Shown piece by piece: positions 39,599-48,799 of a stretch of DNA of 64,000 bases. Source of the DNA: Delftia acidovorans (GTDB taxonomy: Bacteria > Pseudomonadota > Gammaproteobacteria > Burkholderiales > Burkholderiaceae_C); NCBI GenBank assembly GCA_031286585.1, contig JAITUC010000049.1, forward strand, positions 62,001 through 126,000, written 5' to 3'. The position numbers and the translations under genes are program-made. The stretch's first letter is position 1. Every line of letters begins with the position of its first letter. The notes beneath the pieces are model-generated. The model was not told the origin of the DNA. It searched no databases and was given only the letters and a program-made list of their open reading frames with translations.

Positions 39599-40933
39599 AT
39601 GGTTGCCACCATGCAGCTCAAACATTTCATGGGCGCCCTGGCGGGGAGCCTCGTGTTCGCCACCGCCACGGCAGGGTCCTCCGCCAAGACCCCCTCCTAT
39701 CCCGATGCCGATGCCAGCGACCCCGCAAGGCTGGGCTGGATGGTGGGCTCGCCGCCACCGCCGGACCGCATGCTGCGCTTCGAGGACGGCTCCTATTTCC
39801 AGTTTCCAGCCATGCGCTGGAGCGTCTCGCACTTTCGCCAGCTCATGCCCACGGTGAATGTCTCGCGCGGCCTGGCGCCTGCGGCGCCGCTGGCCCAGGC
39901 GCTGCGCGACGACATCGACGAGTTGCGCTTCACGCCGCTGGGCGCAAGCCAGCCCATGACCTGGCGCGATTCGCTCAAGGCCAACTACACCGACGGCATC
40001 GTGGTGCTGCACAAGGGCCGCGTGGTCTATGAGCGCTACTTCGGCGTGCTCAAGCCCGAAGGCCAGCACGGCGCCATGTCGGTGACCAAGTCCTTTGTCG
40101 GCACGCTGGCTGCCATGCTGGCCGCCGAAGGGCAGCTCGATCCCTCGCGCCGCGTGTCGGAATACGTGCCCGAGCTGGCGGCCTCGGCCTTCGGCAATGC
40201 CACGGTGCGCCAGCTCATGGACATGACCACGGGCATACGCTTCAGCGAAGACTATGCGGACCCGCAGGCCGAGGTCTGGGCGCATGCAGCGGCCGGCAAC
40301 CCGCTGCCCAAGCCCAAGGACTACACCGGGCCGCGCAGCTACTACGAATTCCTGCAGACCGTGAAGCCCGAAGGCGTGCACGGCAAGGCCTTCGGCTACC
40401 GCACGGCCAACACCGATGCGCTGGGCTGGGTGCTGGCGCGCGTGAGCGGCCAATCGGTGGCCGATCTGCTGTCCGAGCGCATCTGGAGCCGCCTGGGCGC
40501 CGAGCAGGATGCCTACATGTCGGTGGACTCCACGGGCACGCCCTTTGCGGGCGGCGGCCTGAACCTGGGCCTGCGGGACCTGGCGCGCTTTGGCGAGATG
40601 ATGCGCAACCGGGGCCAATTCAACGGCCAGCAGATCATTCCCGCAGCGGCCGTGGACGATATCCGCCGGGGCGGCGACGCGGCCGCCTTTGCCAAGGCCG
40701 GCTACAAGCTGCTGCCGGGCTGGACCTACCGCAACATGTGGTGGGTCACGCACAACGCCCATGGAGCCTTCGCGGCGCGCGGCGTGCACGGCCAGACCGT
40801 CTACGTCGATCCCAAGGCCCAGATGGTGATTGCGCGCTTTGCCTCCCATCCCGTGGCCGGCAATGCCGCCAACGATCCGACCTCTTTGCCGGCCTACGAG
40901 GCGCTGGGCAGGATGCTGGCCGGGGAGCGCTGA
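39599..40933 (+). CDS. serine hydrolase (class C beta-lactamase / NylB-like)
   Basis: About 444 residues with a signal-like N-terminus (HFMGALAGSLVFATATAG). The beta-lactamase-fold motif SxxK is SVTK (in GAMSVTKSFVGTLAAML, about residue 162) and the YxN-type Tyr appears in GYRTANTDALGW, so this is an active-site serine hydrolase of the DD-peptidase/esterase/NylB group, probably periplasmic. The ATG at 39599 is preferred to an upstream TTG (39578). Neither has a clear ribosome-binding site. It follows the oxidoreductase by 25 bases on the same strand, possibly sharing its transcript. The substrate (ester, amide or 6-aminohexanoate-like) is not evident. Confidence 0.75.
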   Translation: MVATMQLKHFMGALAGSLVFATATAGSSAKTPSYPDADASDPARLGWMVGSPPPPDRMLRFEDGSYFQFPAMRWSVSHFRQLMPTVNVSRGLAPAAPLAQALRDDIDELRFTPLGASQPMTWRDSLKANYTDGIVVLHKGRVVYERYFGVLKPEGQHGAMSVTKSFVGTLAAMLAAEGQLDPSRRVSEYVPELAASAFGNATVRQLMDMTTGIRFSEDYADPQAEVWAHAAAGNPLPKPKDYTGPRSYYEFLQTVKPEGVHGKAFGYRTANTDALGWVLARVSGQSVADLLSERIWSRLGAEQDAYMSVDSTGTPFAGGGLNLGLRDLARFGEMMRNRGQFNGQQIIPAAAVDDIRRGGDAAAFAKAGYKLLPGWTYRNMWWVTHNAHGAFAARGVHGQTVYVDPKAQMVIARFASHPVAGNAANDPTSLPAYEALGRMLAGER

Positions 40934-41050
40934 GCGTCGCCAATTTCCCGCATAGGCTTCGGCCGCCAAGGGGCACCGACGGCACGAATGCTTGTTGCCA
41001 TGAAAATTTGCTAACGTATGTAGCATCTTCTTGCAATAAGTAATTCTTCT

Positions 41051-42880
41051 ATGTTCCAGTCCCTGCGTGCGCGACTCATCGCGCTCAGCGTTGCCATCGT
41101 CACGGCGGCAATGCTGGCCCTGGCCATTGCCAATTTTTTCACGGTGCAGCGCCATGTGCTGTCCACACTCGACGACCAGAGCCGCCAATTGGTGAACGCC
41201 CAGGCCCAGGTCCTGGGCGAATGGGTGGCGACCAAGCGCCTGCTGACCCATACCCTGGCGCAGGCGGTCGATACGCCGGACCCGCGTGGCGTGGTCCAGG
41301 CGCTGCGCGACGGCGGCGGCTTCTCGGACGCCTACTTCGGCTACACCGACAAGCGCATGTTCTTCCTCAACGAGATGGCGGCCGACTATGACGTGACGGC
41401 CCGTCCCTGGTTCAGGCAGGCGCTCAAGGAAGGCCGTCCCATCGTGACGGCGCCCTACCTGTTCGTCTCTCCGCCCGAGGTGGGCGTGACCTTTGCCGAG
41501 CCGGTCGGCCCCGCCGGCAGCCCCCATGCCGTGGTCGGCGCAGACGTGCTGCTCACCACCGTGGTGCGCACCGTGGGCGCCATCCGGCCCACGCCGGGCA
41601 GCTTTGCCTTTCTGGTGGACGAGGCGGGCGCCATCGTCACCCATCCCGATCCGGCACTCACGCTCAAACCCGTCTCGGCGCTCTCGCCCCAGTTGCGTGC
41701 CGACGCCATCCAGGCCCTGCCCAAGGCGGACTCCGGCATGCGCACGGCCGTCGGCGGCAAGGACTTCCTGCTCTATGGCCAGGGTGTGCCCGGCACGGAC
41801 TGGCAACTGGTGGTGGCCGTGCAGCGAGACGAGGCGCTGTCCGCGCTGGGCTCGCTGCTCAAGGTGTCGGGCGCCATCGTTGCCATTTCACTGATCCTGG
41901 CGATCGCGCTGCTGGGCGCCGTCATCGCCCGCGTCACGCGCCGGCTGGCCGTGGTGCGCGATGCGCTGGAAGACATCGCCTCCGGTGACGGCGACCTCAC
42001 GCGCCGCCTGTCGGTGCAAGGCAATGACGAACTGACGCAGATCGCACGCGCGTTCAACCACTTCACCGACAAGATCGCCTCGGTGCTGGTGCGCATCCGG
42101 GAATCGTCCGAGACCGTGCGCCATGCCTCCACCGAAATCGCCAGCGGCAACCAGGACCTGTCGGCGCGCACCGAGCAGCAGGCCAGCTCGCTGGAGGAAA
42201 CCGCTGCCGCCATGGAGCAGCTCACCGCCACCGTGCAGCACAACGCCGAGAATGCGCGCCAGGCGCGCCAGCTGGCCAGCAGCGCCTCGGACATCGCCAC
42301 GCATGGCGGCACCGTGGTGGACCAGGTGGTGCGCACCATGGGCGGCATCGAGCAGTCCTCGCACCGCATTGCCGACATCATCGGCGTGATCGACTCCATT
42401 GCCTTCCAGACCAACATCCTGGCGCTGAACGCCGCCGTGGAAGCGGCCCGCGCCGGCGAACAGGGCCGGGGCTTTGCCGTGGTGGCCTCCGAGGTGCGCA
42501 CCCTGGCCCAGCGCAGCGCCACGGCCGCCAAGGAGATCAAGGCGCTGATCGACGACTCCGTGGGACAGGTCGATGCCGGCAGCCGCCTGGTGCAGGACGC
42601 GGGCGCCACCATGGTTAAGGTGGTGGAAAGCGTGCAGCGCGTGACAGCCATCGTCACCGAAATCAGCAGTGCCAGCCAGGAACAGAGCACGGGCATTGCC
42701 GAGATCGGCACGGCCGTCAGCCAGATGGACCATTCCACCCAGCAGAACGCAGCCCTGGTCGAAGAGGCCACGGCCGCGGCGCAGTCGCTGCAGCAGCAGG
42801 CCGCGCAGCTGGCGGACGTGGTTGCGGGCTTTCGGCTGGACAGCGAGCCATCCCGGTCCAGGAGCATTCGCGCTGCATAG
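41051..42880 (+). CDS. methyl-accepting chemotaxis protein (dCache-type sensor)
   Basis: The 609-residue chemoreceptor has a first membrane helix (about 8-33), a periplasmic Cache-type domain (about 35-275, with [20 protein letters not shown] typical of dCache), a second helix (about 280-303), HAMP (about 305-357, ending [15 protein letters not shown]), and the cytoplasmic signalling domain. The hairpin tip [20 protein letters not shown] is canonical. The C-terminus lacks the pentapeptide tether used by CheR/CheB. No chemotaxis genes lie nearby. The ligand is unknown; Cache receptors usually bind amino acids or carboxylates. Confidence 0.92.
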   Translation: MFQSLRARLIALSVAIVTAAMLALAIANFFTVQRHVLSTLDDQSRQLVNAQAQVLGEWVATKRLLTHTLAQAVDTPDPRGVVQALRDGGGFSDAYFGYTDKRMFFLNEMAADYDVTARPWFRQALKEGRPIVTAPYLFVSPPEVGVTFAEPVGPAGSPHAVVGADVLLTTVVRTVGAIRPTPGSFAFLVDEAGAIVTHPDPALTLKPVSALSPQLRADAIQALPKADSGMRTAVGGKDFLLYGQGVPGTDWQLVVAVQRDEALSALGSLLKVSGAIVAISLILAIALLGAVIARVTRRLAVVRDALEDIASGDGDLTRRLSVQGNDELTQIARAFNHFTDKIASVLVRIRESSETVRHASTEIASGNQDLSARTEQQASSLEETAAAMEQLTATVQHNAENARQARQLASSASDIATHGGTVVDQVVRTMGGIEQSSHRIADIIGVIDSIAFQTNILALNAAVEAARAGEQGRGFAVVASEVRTLAQRSATAAKEIKALIDDSVGQVDAGSRLVQDAGATMVKVVESVQRVTAIVTEISSASQEQSTGIAEIGTAVSQMDHSTQQNAALVEEATAAAQSLQQQAAQLADVVAGFRLDSEPSRSRSIRAA

Positions 42881-42915
42881 GTGATATCGGCGCCGCACTG
42901 CAAGCAGGCAATCCA

Positions 42916-42932
42916 CCGCCATGCCCTGGCGG
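42916..42932. terminator. hairpin between convergent chemoreceptor and Bug genes
   Basis: CCGCCA (42916-42921) and TGGCGG (42927-42932) form a six-pair stem with a five-base loop between converging genes. No clear U tract follows, so a terminator role is only plausible. Confidence 0.35.
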
Positions 42933-42943
42933 CGCCGGTCCGG

Positions 42944-43945
42944 TTACTGCAGCGTGATCGCGGCCTGCCGCACCAGCTTCTCCGTGCGGGGGACCTCGGT
43001 TTTGACGAAGGCCTCGAAGTCGGCAACGCTGCCTCCACGGGCTTCGGCGCCGGTGGCCACCAGGCGCTCGCGGAACTCCGGCGTGTTCAGCAGCTTGTTG
43101 ATCTCGGTGTTGAGCCTGGAGACCACGGCGGGCGGCGTACCGTGGCTGGCCACGATGCCGTACCACGGGGCGATGTCAAAGCCCGGATAGCCTTGTTCGG
43201 CAATCGTCGGGATGTCCGGGGCCATGGCGGCGCGGCTCGCCGTCGATACGCCCAGGGCGCGCAGCTTGCCGGCCTTCACCTGGGGCAAGGCGGTCATGAT
43301 GGTGTCGAAGTACAGGGAGACTTGGCCCGATATCAAGGCCGGGATCGCCTCGGCCGCACCCTTGTAGGGCACATGCACTATGTCGATGCCGGCGGCCTGG
43401 CGCAGGAACTCGCCGGCCATGTGCGAAGTCGTGCCGGCCCCGAACGAGGCATAGGTCAGCTTGCCGGGGTTTGCCTTGGCATAGGCCACCATCTCAGCCA
43501 GCGTACTGAACGGCAGGGACGGGTTCGCCAGCAGCACATTGGGCGTGACGGCCACGATGGCCACCTTCTCGAAGGAGTCCGGGTTGTAGCTCAGCTTCTT
43601 GTACAGAAAACGGTTGGTGACCATGGAGGCCGGCCCGCTCATCAGCAGGGTGTAGCCGTCGCCTGGCGCCCGGGCGGCGGTATCGCTGCCGATCATGGCT
43701 GCGGCACCCGGCTTGTTTTCCACCAGCACAGGCTGGCCCAACGAAATGCTCAGCCCGGCCCCCACTTGCCGGCTCAGAAGATCCGTGGCGGACCCGGCCT
43801 GAAAGGGCACGACGATGCGTATGGGCTTGCTGGGCCAGGCGCCGGCCACCTGGGCAGAGGCTTGAGCGGATGCGACAAGGGCCAGGGCAGACAGCAGGGC
43901 CGTGGCCAGGGGAGCGCGGATCGTTTGGAGAGTCATGGTCTTCAT
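42944..43945 (-). CDS. Bug family (TctC superfamily) solute-binding protein
   Basis: The product is about 333 residues with a signal peptide ending near SAQASAQ and the Bug motif AWPSKPIRIVVPFQAGSATD right after it. Ligand unknown; Bug proteins bind organic acids or amino acids. The start at 43945 is chosen because the region upstream in the open frame is not signal-like; 43936 is an alternative. The gene is divergent from a GntR regulator (44204) and has a TTGTATCCAAT element in its upstream region that recurs before the gamma-glutamyltransferase gene. No TctA/TctB genes are adjacent. Confidence 0.88.
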   Translation of the reverse strand: MKTMTLQTIRAPLATALLSALALVASAQASAQVAGAWPSKPIRIVVPFQAGSATDLLSRQVGAGLSISLGQPVLVENKPGAAAMIGSDTAARAPGDGYTLLMSGPASMVTNRFLYKKLSYNPDSFEKVAIVAVTPNVLLANPSLPFSTLAEMVAYAKANPGKLTYASFGAGTTSHMAGEFLRQAAGIDIVHVPYKGAAEAIPALISGQVSLYFDTIMTALPQVKAGKLRALGVSTASRAAMAPDIPTIAEQGYPGFDIAPWYGIVASHGTPPAVVSRLNTEINKLLNTPEFRERLVATGAEARGGSVADFEAFVKTEVPRTEKLVRQAAITLQ

Positions 43946-44018
43946 CAGTTTGGAGAGCGGGCATGGCGAAGGAACAGGTTCCGGTTGCCACGGAGGAAAT
44001 GCATAGATATTTAGATAT

Positions 44019-44029
44019 TTGTATCCAAT
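44019..44029. promoter_or_regulatory. GntR-type operator candidate TTGTATCCAAT upstream of the Bug gene
   Basis: The near-palindrome TTGTATCCAA lies 74 bases upstream of the Bug start and in the gap shared with the GntR gene. The same 11-base string lies at 46688-46698 beside the other GntR gene. FCD-type GntR sites often have such TTG-N-CAA symmetry. Confidence 0.5.
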
Positions 44030-44203
44030 CATGCAGAAGACTAGCAAGCAATAATCGAACCAGCTCTAGGGAAAACCGCCTCTTGCCATCACCTGCACAG
44101 CTGTGGCCGCCTGGAATCGGCACGAACGGGGTGCCGGGAGGCGCAGGCAGGCCCCCGTAGAATCGGTGAGCCCCTGCCCGGGGCGAAAGACACCGGATAA
44201 ACC

Positions 44204-44872
44204 ATGCTGACCGACCGACGCGCTTCGTTTGACACTGTCCATGCCACGGCCCAGGAAGAGGCCTACCAGCACATCAAGCGCGGCATACGCACGGGCGAAC
44301 TGCGCCCGGGCATGCGGCTGGCACCGGATGACATCGCGGCCGAAATCGGCACCAGCCGCATGCCGGTGCGCGAGGCGCTGAACCGCCTAGCCACGGAAGG
44401 GCTGATCGTCAACCGTCCCAACCGGGGCTCGGTGGTCCGGGTGCTGACCGAAAAAGAGGTGCGCGAGGTGTTCGCCATGCGCGCGGTGCTGGAGGGCCTG
44501 GCTGCCACCCTGGCGGCCGAGAACGTGACCACCAATGACATCCACGATCTGGAGCAACTGCTGCAGCGCATGCACCGCAGCGGCCTGAATGCATCGGAAT
44601 GGATCACGGCGCACCGGCAGTTCCACGAGCGCCTGTGCACCATTGCCGACGCTCCCCAGCTGATGCGGCAGATCGCGTCCCTGCACTCGGTCTCCGAGCC
44701 CCTGATGCGGGTGTGGCTGGAGGGGAAACCATCGACGGACTACGTGCACGACAGGCACGAAGAACTCTTGGGCGCATTGAAAGCCAAGGATGGCGCAAAG
44801 GTGGAAGCCCTGATGCGCGCCCACATCCTGCGTACGCTTCCAGGCATCCTCCAGGCGAACCAGGCCGACTGA
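44204..44872 (+). CDS. GntR/FCD-family transcriptional regulator
   Basis: The 222-residue regulator has a winged helix (about residues 10-75, SRMPVREALNRLATEGLIVNRPNRGSVV) and a helical FCD ligand-binding domain (about 85-215). His and Asp/Glu residues of the FCD metal site are visible around EWITAHRQFHERL and ASLHSVSEPL. It is divergent from the Bug gene and converges with the gamma-glutamyltransferase gene. It is closely similar to the GntR gene at 46830, so the two are paralogues. It likely represses the Bug gene in response to a carboxylate, an inference. Confidence 0.88.
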   Translation: MLTDRRASFDTVHATAQEEAYQHIKRGIRTGELRPGMRLAPDDIAAEIGTSRMPVREALNRLATEGLIVNRPNRGSVVRVLTEKEVREVFAMRAVLEGLAATLAAENVTTNDIHDLEQLLQRMHRSGLNASEWITAHRQFHERLCTIADAPQLMRQIASLHSVSEPLMRVWLEGKPSTDYVHDRHEELLGALKAKDGAKVEALMRAHILRTLPGILQANQAD

Positions 44873-44889
44873 CATCTGCGCTGAAAGCC

Positions 44890-44929
44890 GCGCTGGCCCC
44901 TTCGCTGTCACGAAGCCTGGAGCCAGCGC
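44890..44929. terminator. stem-loop between convergent GntR and GGT genes
   Basis: GCGCTGGC (44890-44897) pairs with GCCAGCGC (44922-44929), and CTTCG pairs with CGAAG inside it. This 40-base hairpin lies between two converging stops (44872 and 44945), fitting a bidirectional terminator, though a U tract is not strong. Confidence 0.5.
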
Positions 44930-44944
44930 GCAGGCTGCCGTCCG

Positions 44945-46546
44945 TCAGGAACGGTTGGTGCCCATGGCGCAGCCATCCTTGCGGTGGTCGGATGCGCCCT
45001 GCAGTACGCCGTTGTCCCAATCCACCCGAATGGCCTGCGCGCCCCCGATGGCAGGATAGCCGGGCGCCACCAGCTTGTAGCCCTGCTCTTCCAACGCCTG
45101 CGCGACATGCGGCGGCAAGGTGCTTTCGACCTCCACCTTGTCGGTGCCGGGAATGGGGAACAGCCGCGGCAGATCGCTGGCGGCCTGGATATCGCAGCCG
45201 TAGTCGATGACCTTGGACAGAAAGTGCGCGTGGCCCATGGCCTGGTAGTGGCCGCCCATCACGCCGAACACCAGCTCCACACGGCCATTCTTCGTGGCCA
45301 TGCCCGGGATGATGGTGTGCAGGGGCCGCTTGCCGGGCCCGATGCAATTGGGGTGGCCCTCGGCCAGTTCGAAGCTCTGGCCCCGGTTGTGCAGCAGCAC
45401 GCCTGATCTGGGCGCCATCAGTCCGGAGCCGAAGGGGTGGAAGATCGAGTTGATGAAGCTGGCGCAGTTGCGATCCTTGTCCACCACCGAGATGTAGACC
45501 GTGTCCTTGTGCTCCGCCGCCGCATTGGTCGCCGCAGTCTTGAAATGCTCCGGGAACTCGCCCTTGCGCAGCTGGCCGGCCAGCTCCTGCGACAGCAGAT
45601 AGTCGATGTCCACATCGGCAAAGCGCGGATCGGCCAGCAGCGCATCCCGCACACGGTAGGCCATGCGCGTGGCATCGATCTCGGCCTTCAGCCGCTCGGC
45701 CGAGAGCGGGTCCGTGCCCGGCTCCAAGCCCTGCAGAATGTTCAGCAGCAGCAGGGCGATGATGCCTTGGCCTGGAGGGGGGCACTCGTGCACCACATGG
45801 TCTCGGAACCTGCTCTTGACGGGCTGCACGAACTCGCCGCGATAGGTGGCGAAGTCCTCAAGCGTGTGCACGCCACCGAGGCTGCGCAGATAGGACACGA
45901 TGTCATGCGCGACTGCCCCCTCGTAGAAGCCGGCGCGGCCCTGCTCGGCGATTTTTCGCAAGGTGGCGCCCAACTGCGGCTGGCGGTGAACCGATCCGAT
46001 GGCCGGTGCCTGGCCATCGACCAGCATGATGTCGCGCGCGGTGGTGGCGGCCAGCAGTTGCGTGTGCATGGCCCAGTCGGTGCCGGCGCGCGGCGCCACG
46101 GCATAGCCCTGCTCGGCGAAACGGATGGCATCTTCCAGAAGACGATCCATGGGCAGCCGGCCGAACCGCTCCGTCAGGGCGACCCAGGCGTCCACGGCGC
46201 CAGGCACCGTGACCACGTAGGGCGACTGGCGGCGCAACTGCTTTTCCTCGCCCGAGGCAAGGACGGCTTCCAGGGAGGTGGCCTGGGGCGCCCAGCCGGC
46301 GCCGTTGTAGGCCGTGATCTGGTCGGAGCCTTTTTCGCTGTACAGCGCAAAGCAGTCTCCGCCAATGCCGGTGGACCCAGGCTCCACCACGCACTGGACT
46401 GCACAGGCTGCGACGGCGGCATCCATGGCGGTGCCGCCAGCCTCCAGGATGCGAACAGCGGCCTGGGTGGCGGCCGGGTGTGAGGTTGCAGCCATGCCGT
46501 GCGTGGACATGACGACGGAACGGCCAGGATTCTGGAAATTGCGCAT
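44945..46546 (-). CDS. ggt: gamma-glutamyltransferase family protein
   Basis: A 533-residue Ntn-hydrolase of the GGT family. The catalytic Thr is T349 in EHKDTVYISVVDKD, where the precursor is autoprocessed into two chains. The substrate pocket features STGIGGDCFALY near residue 60 and the C-terminal GVMGGHYQAMGHAHFLSK are present. No signal peptide is visible, so it is likely cytoplasmic, unlike classic periplasmic GGT. It may act on glutathione-like peptides or other gamma-glutamyl or acyl amides. It is divergent from a second GntR gene (46830); its partner may be the Bug protein at 42944. A 29-base palindromic region lies upstream. Confidence 0.87.
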   Translation of the reverse strand: MRNFQNPGRSVVMSTHGMAATSHPAATQAAVRILEAGGTAMDAAVAACAVQCVVEPGSTGIGGDCFALYSEKGSDQITAYNGAGWAPQATSLEAVLASGEEKQLRRQSPYVVTVPGAVDAWVALTERFGRLPMDRLLEDAIRFAEQGYAVAPRAGTDWAMHTQLLAATTARDIMLVDGQAPAIGSVHRQPQLGATLRKIAEQGRAGFYEGAVAHDIVSYLRSLGGVHTLEDFATYRGEFVQPVKSRFRDHVVHECPPPGQGIIALLLLNILQGLEPGTDPLSAERLKAEIDATRMAYRVRDALLADPRFADVDIDYLLSQELAGQLRKGEFPEHFKTAATNAAAEHKDTVYISVVDKDRNCASFINSIFHPFGSGLMAPRSGVLLHNRGQSFELAEGHPNCIGPGKRPLHTIIPGMATKNGRVELVFGVMGGHYQAMGHAHFLSKVIDYGCDIQAASDLPRLFPIPGTDKVEVESTLPPHVAQALEEQGYKLVAPGYPAIGGAQAIRVDWDNGVLQGASDHRKDGCAMGTNRS

Positions 46547-46682
46547 AACGGTTCTTCTTCCTTGTGTTGCTGGGACTTGGATTTCGGGAAATGAATGGGG
46601 GGCCGGGGCTGCCTAACGCTGCTTGCAGCGGACCGCCATCGACACACGGCGCGATGGCAGCCTCGAGATTACCGTATCCTGA

Positions 46683-46711
46683 TATCTTTGTATCCAATTT
46701 TTCCAAAGATA
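46683..46711. promoter_or_regulatory. palindromic operator region between ggt and GntR genes
   Basis: TATCTTTG (46683-46690) and CAAAGATA (46704-46711) form an inverted repeat, and TTGTATCCAAT (46688-46698) lies inside it; the last string also occurs near 44019. Position between divergent genes suggests a GntR binding site. The rest of 46547-46829 shows no gene. Confidence 0.6.
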
Positions 46712-46829
46712 CCCAAGCAATCACCATGCCTAGGTTGGCCATACACAATGCACCATCAGAGTGCGCCCTGGCCCCTGACAGCCAAACCTAAAATGACGAC
46801 CGGGCTCCGCCCTCCCCAGGACCATCACC

Positions 46830-47531
46830 ATGCCGCCACTTGCCTCCCCCTCGCCCGACGCGGCACAGACCAGCGCCCACGAAGAGGCCTACCAACATCT
46901 CTCTCACGGCATCCGCATGGGGCTGCTGAAGCCGGGCGACAGGCTGGTGGCCGATGAGATCGCCAACTCCATCGGCATGAGCCGCATGCCGGTCCGTGAG
47001 GCCTTGCGGCGGCTTACCGCGGAAGGCCTGCTGGTCATGCCGCCGAACCGGGGCGCGATCGTGCGGGAGCTTTCCGAGAGCGAGGTCATCGAGGTTTTCG
47101 AGATGCGTGCCGTGCTTGAAGGCCTGGCCGCAGCCATGGCCGCCGGGCGCCGCACCCAGGCGGACGTGGACGACCTGCAGGACCTGCTTTTGAAAATGAA
47201 GCGCTGCGAGAGTGACCAGTCGGAATGGATCACGGTGCACCGGCGCTTTCACGAGCGCTTTTGCCGCATCAGCGCAGCCCCGCGCCTGAACGAGCAGATC
47301 TCGGCCCTGCATTCGGTGGTCGAGCCGCTGATGCGGATCTGGCTGGAAAACAACGAGCCCTCGCCGAAGTTGCAGGAGCATCACGAGCAACTGGTGGCCA
47401 GCCTTCAGGCCGGGGATCCGGATCGGCTGGAGCGCGAAGTGCGCGCGCATGTGCGTGGAACGGTAGACAGCATCACGCAGGCCATGCGCAGACATCAGCC
47501 GCCCCAACGCAAATCGCGCGCCAAGGCCTGA
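46830..47531 (+). CDS. GntR/FCD-family transcriptional regulator
   Basis: A 233-residue FCD-type GntR regulator with a winged helix (about residues 15-80: SRMPVREALRRLTAEGLLVMPPNRGAIV) and a helical sensing domain. It is a clear paralogue of the regulator at 44204, sharing SRMPVREAL and EVFEMRAVLEGLAA. It is divergent from the GGT gene and has a palindromic element between them. I infer that it controls ggt and possibly the Bug gene. The start ATG at 46830 lies within an AT-rich promoter area; no strong Shine-Dalgarno is seen. Confidence 0.87.
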   Translation: MPPLASPSPDAAQTSAHEEAYQHLSHGIRMGLLKPGDRLVADEIANSIGMSRMPVREALRRLTAEGLLVMPPNRGAIVRELSESEVIEVFEMRAVLEGLAAAMAAGRRTQADVDDLQDLLLKMKRCESDQSEWITVHRRFHERFCRISAAPRLNEQISALHSVVEPLMRIWLENNEPSPKLQEHHEQLVASLQAGDPDRLEREVRAHVRGTVDSITQAMRRHQPPQRKSRAKA

Positions 47532-47552
47532 CCAAGGCCCGGGCGATACGCC

Positions 47553-48536
47553 CTAGCCTCTCCTGTCCTTGAGGCGTGTCATGGAGCGGCGCGCCGCGGA
47601 CAGGCTGCCGCGCCGGCCCAGCGAAAGCCCTGCGCCGGCATCCGGCAAGGCGCCGCCAGCGGCCAGTCGCTGCTGCGCCTCCAGCAGGCTGCGCAGATCC
47701 GCCGCACGCTCTTGCGCCAGGGCAGCTGCGTTCTGGGCGGTCTGCAACTGGGAGTGCAGGGCCAGCTGCTCCTCCTCACTCTTTTCATAGCGGCCCTGCA
47801 GTTCTGCAAGACGGGAGGCGGCCTTGCGCTCCTGCTCGGCGGCTGTCTTGCGCGCAGCCGCCAGTTCCTGGCGCGCGCGGTCCACTTCGTTGAGCATGTG
47901 GCGCTCGTTGCCCGCGTATTGCTCGGCCATGCGCTGGCGCTCCAGCGCGGCGGACTGCATTTCCTCGCCATGCTTTTGCTGCAGCGCCTCGCGCTGGCGG
48001 GCCGCTTCGGCCAACGCATCGCGCATTTCCTCCAGGCGCTCGTCGCGGTCCTGCAGCTGCTGCTGCATTTCATCCAGCCGGCGAGAAAGGTCCTGCGACT
48101 GCGCCTGGGCCACTTGCAGGGCCTGGTCCATGGCCTCTTTCTGCGCCTGCATGAACGCCTCGCGCCGCGCCATTTGCTCCTGCTGCTCCTGCAGCTCGGC
48201 CTGCGTGGCCTGCGCCGCTTCCTCGCGCGATTGCAGCGCGGCGCGGGCGGACTCCATGGCGGCTTCCTGGGCTGCGTCCCACAGTTGCTGCGCCAGGCGC
48301 TGAACGGGATCGGGCACGGACGAAGGCGGCAGCTCGCCGTGCCCCGCCGCCACGCCCAGGCGCTGGCCCAGCGTGGCAAACCAGGTCTCCAGCATCGGGC
48401 TGACGGTATTTGGCGAGCCTCGGCCGATCTGCTGGCGCACGCGCTCGATGGTCGGCCGCAGGCCCTGGGCGATCAAGGCGTCTGCGGCAGCCCAGACATC
48501 GGCTTCCTGCACGCCACGGGTGGATGTTTTCTGCAT
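47553..48536 (-). CDS. KfrA-like coiled-coil DNA-binding protein
   Basis: About 327 residues. The N-terminal region (GVQEADVWAAADALIAQGLRPTIERV and QQIGRGSPNTVSPMLETW) matches KfrA_N, the DNA-binding domain first seen in plasmid KfrA. The rest (about 90-300) is a long Glu/Gln/Arg coiled coil, ending in a Gly-rich tail. Plasmid KfrA is an autorepressor and a segregation accessory. I start at 48536, where the KfrA motif begins just inside. Two palindromes lie between it and the recombinase at 48800. A role in DNA organisation or recombination regulation is inference. Confidence 0.82.
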   Translation of the reverse strand: MQKTSTRGVQEADVWAAADALIAQGLRPTIERVRQQIGRGSPNTVSPMLETWFATLGQRLGVAAGHGELPPSSVPDPVQRLAQQLWDAAQEAAMESARAALQSREEAAQATQAELQEQQEQMARREAFMQAQKEAMDQALQVAQAQSQDLSRRLDEMQQQLQDRDERLEEMRDALAEAARQREALQQKHGEEMQSAALERQRMAEQYAGNERHMLNEVDRARQELAAARKTAAEQERKAASRLAELQGRYEKSEEEQLALHSQLQTAQNAAALAQERAADLRSLLEAQQRLAAGGALPDAGAGLSLGRRGSLSAARRSMTRLKDRRG

Positions 48537-48562
48537 ATCGTGAACTATTTTCCAGACTACCA

Positions 48563-48583
48563 ACGATAAGTGATTGTTATCGT
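48563..48583. promoter_or_regulatory. palindrome upstream of the KfrA-like gene
   Basis: ACGATAA (48563-48569) and TTATCGT (48577-48583) are exact inverted repeats seven bases apart, 27 bases before the KfrA start, in an AT-rich stretch. It resembles an autoregulatory operator. Confidence 0.5.
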
Positions 48584-48603
48584 GAGTTATTTAAATTATG
48601 CGT

Positions 48604-48627
48604 AATACATCATATGTTAGATGTATT
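48604..48627. promoter_or_regulatory. 24-base palindrome in the KfrA-recombinase gap
   Basis: AATACATC and GATGTATT are exact eight-base arms separated by eight bases. Together with the 48563 palindrome, it sits in AT-rich DNA (about 48540-48680) that contrasts with the high-GC surroundings. It could be an operator or a recombinase site. Confidence 0.5.
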
Positions 48628-48799
48628 AAATATTACATATGAAATTTTCATACAGTATGGAACCGTACATTACACGGCTTTTCGCTGGCAAAAGGCCGCT
48701 GCACCCTCTTTGACATCGGGAAACTGAACCTTGCGTGGCGCGGGTGGCTGAAGGCCTTCGCGGGCTGGCGTCCAGGCTGCGCCGGGCGACAATCCACGG

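Noticed and set aside
41888-43038. long minus-strand frames opposite the chemoreceptor
   Set aside because: Ser/Arg-rich shadows of the signalling domain, not supported.
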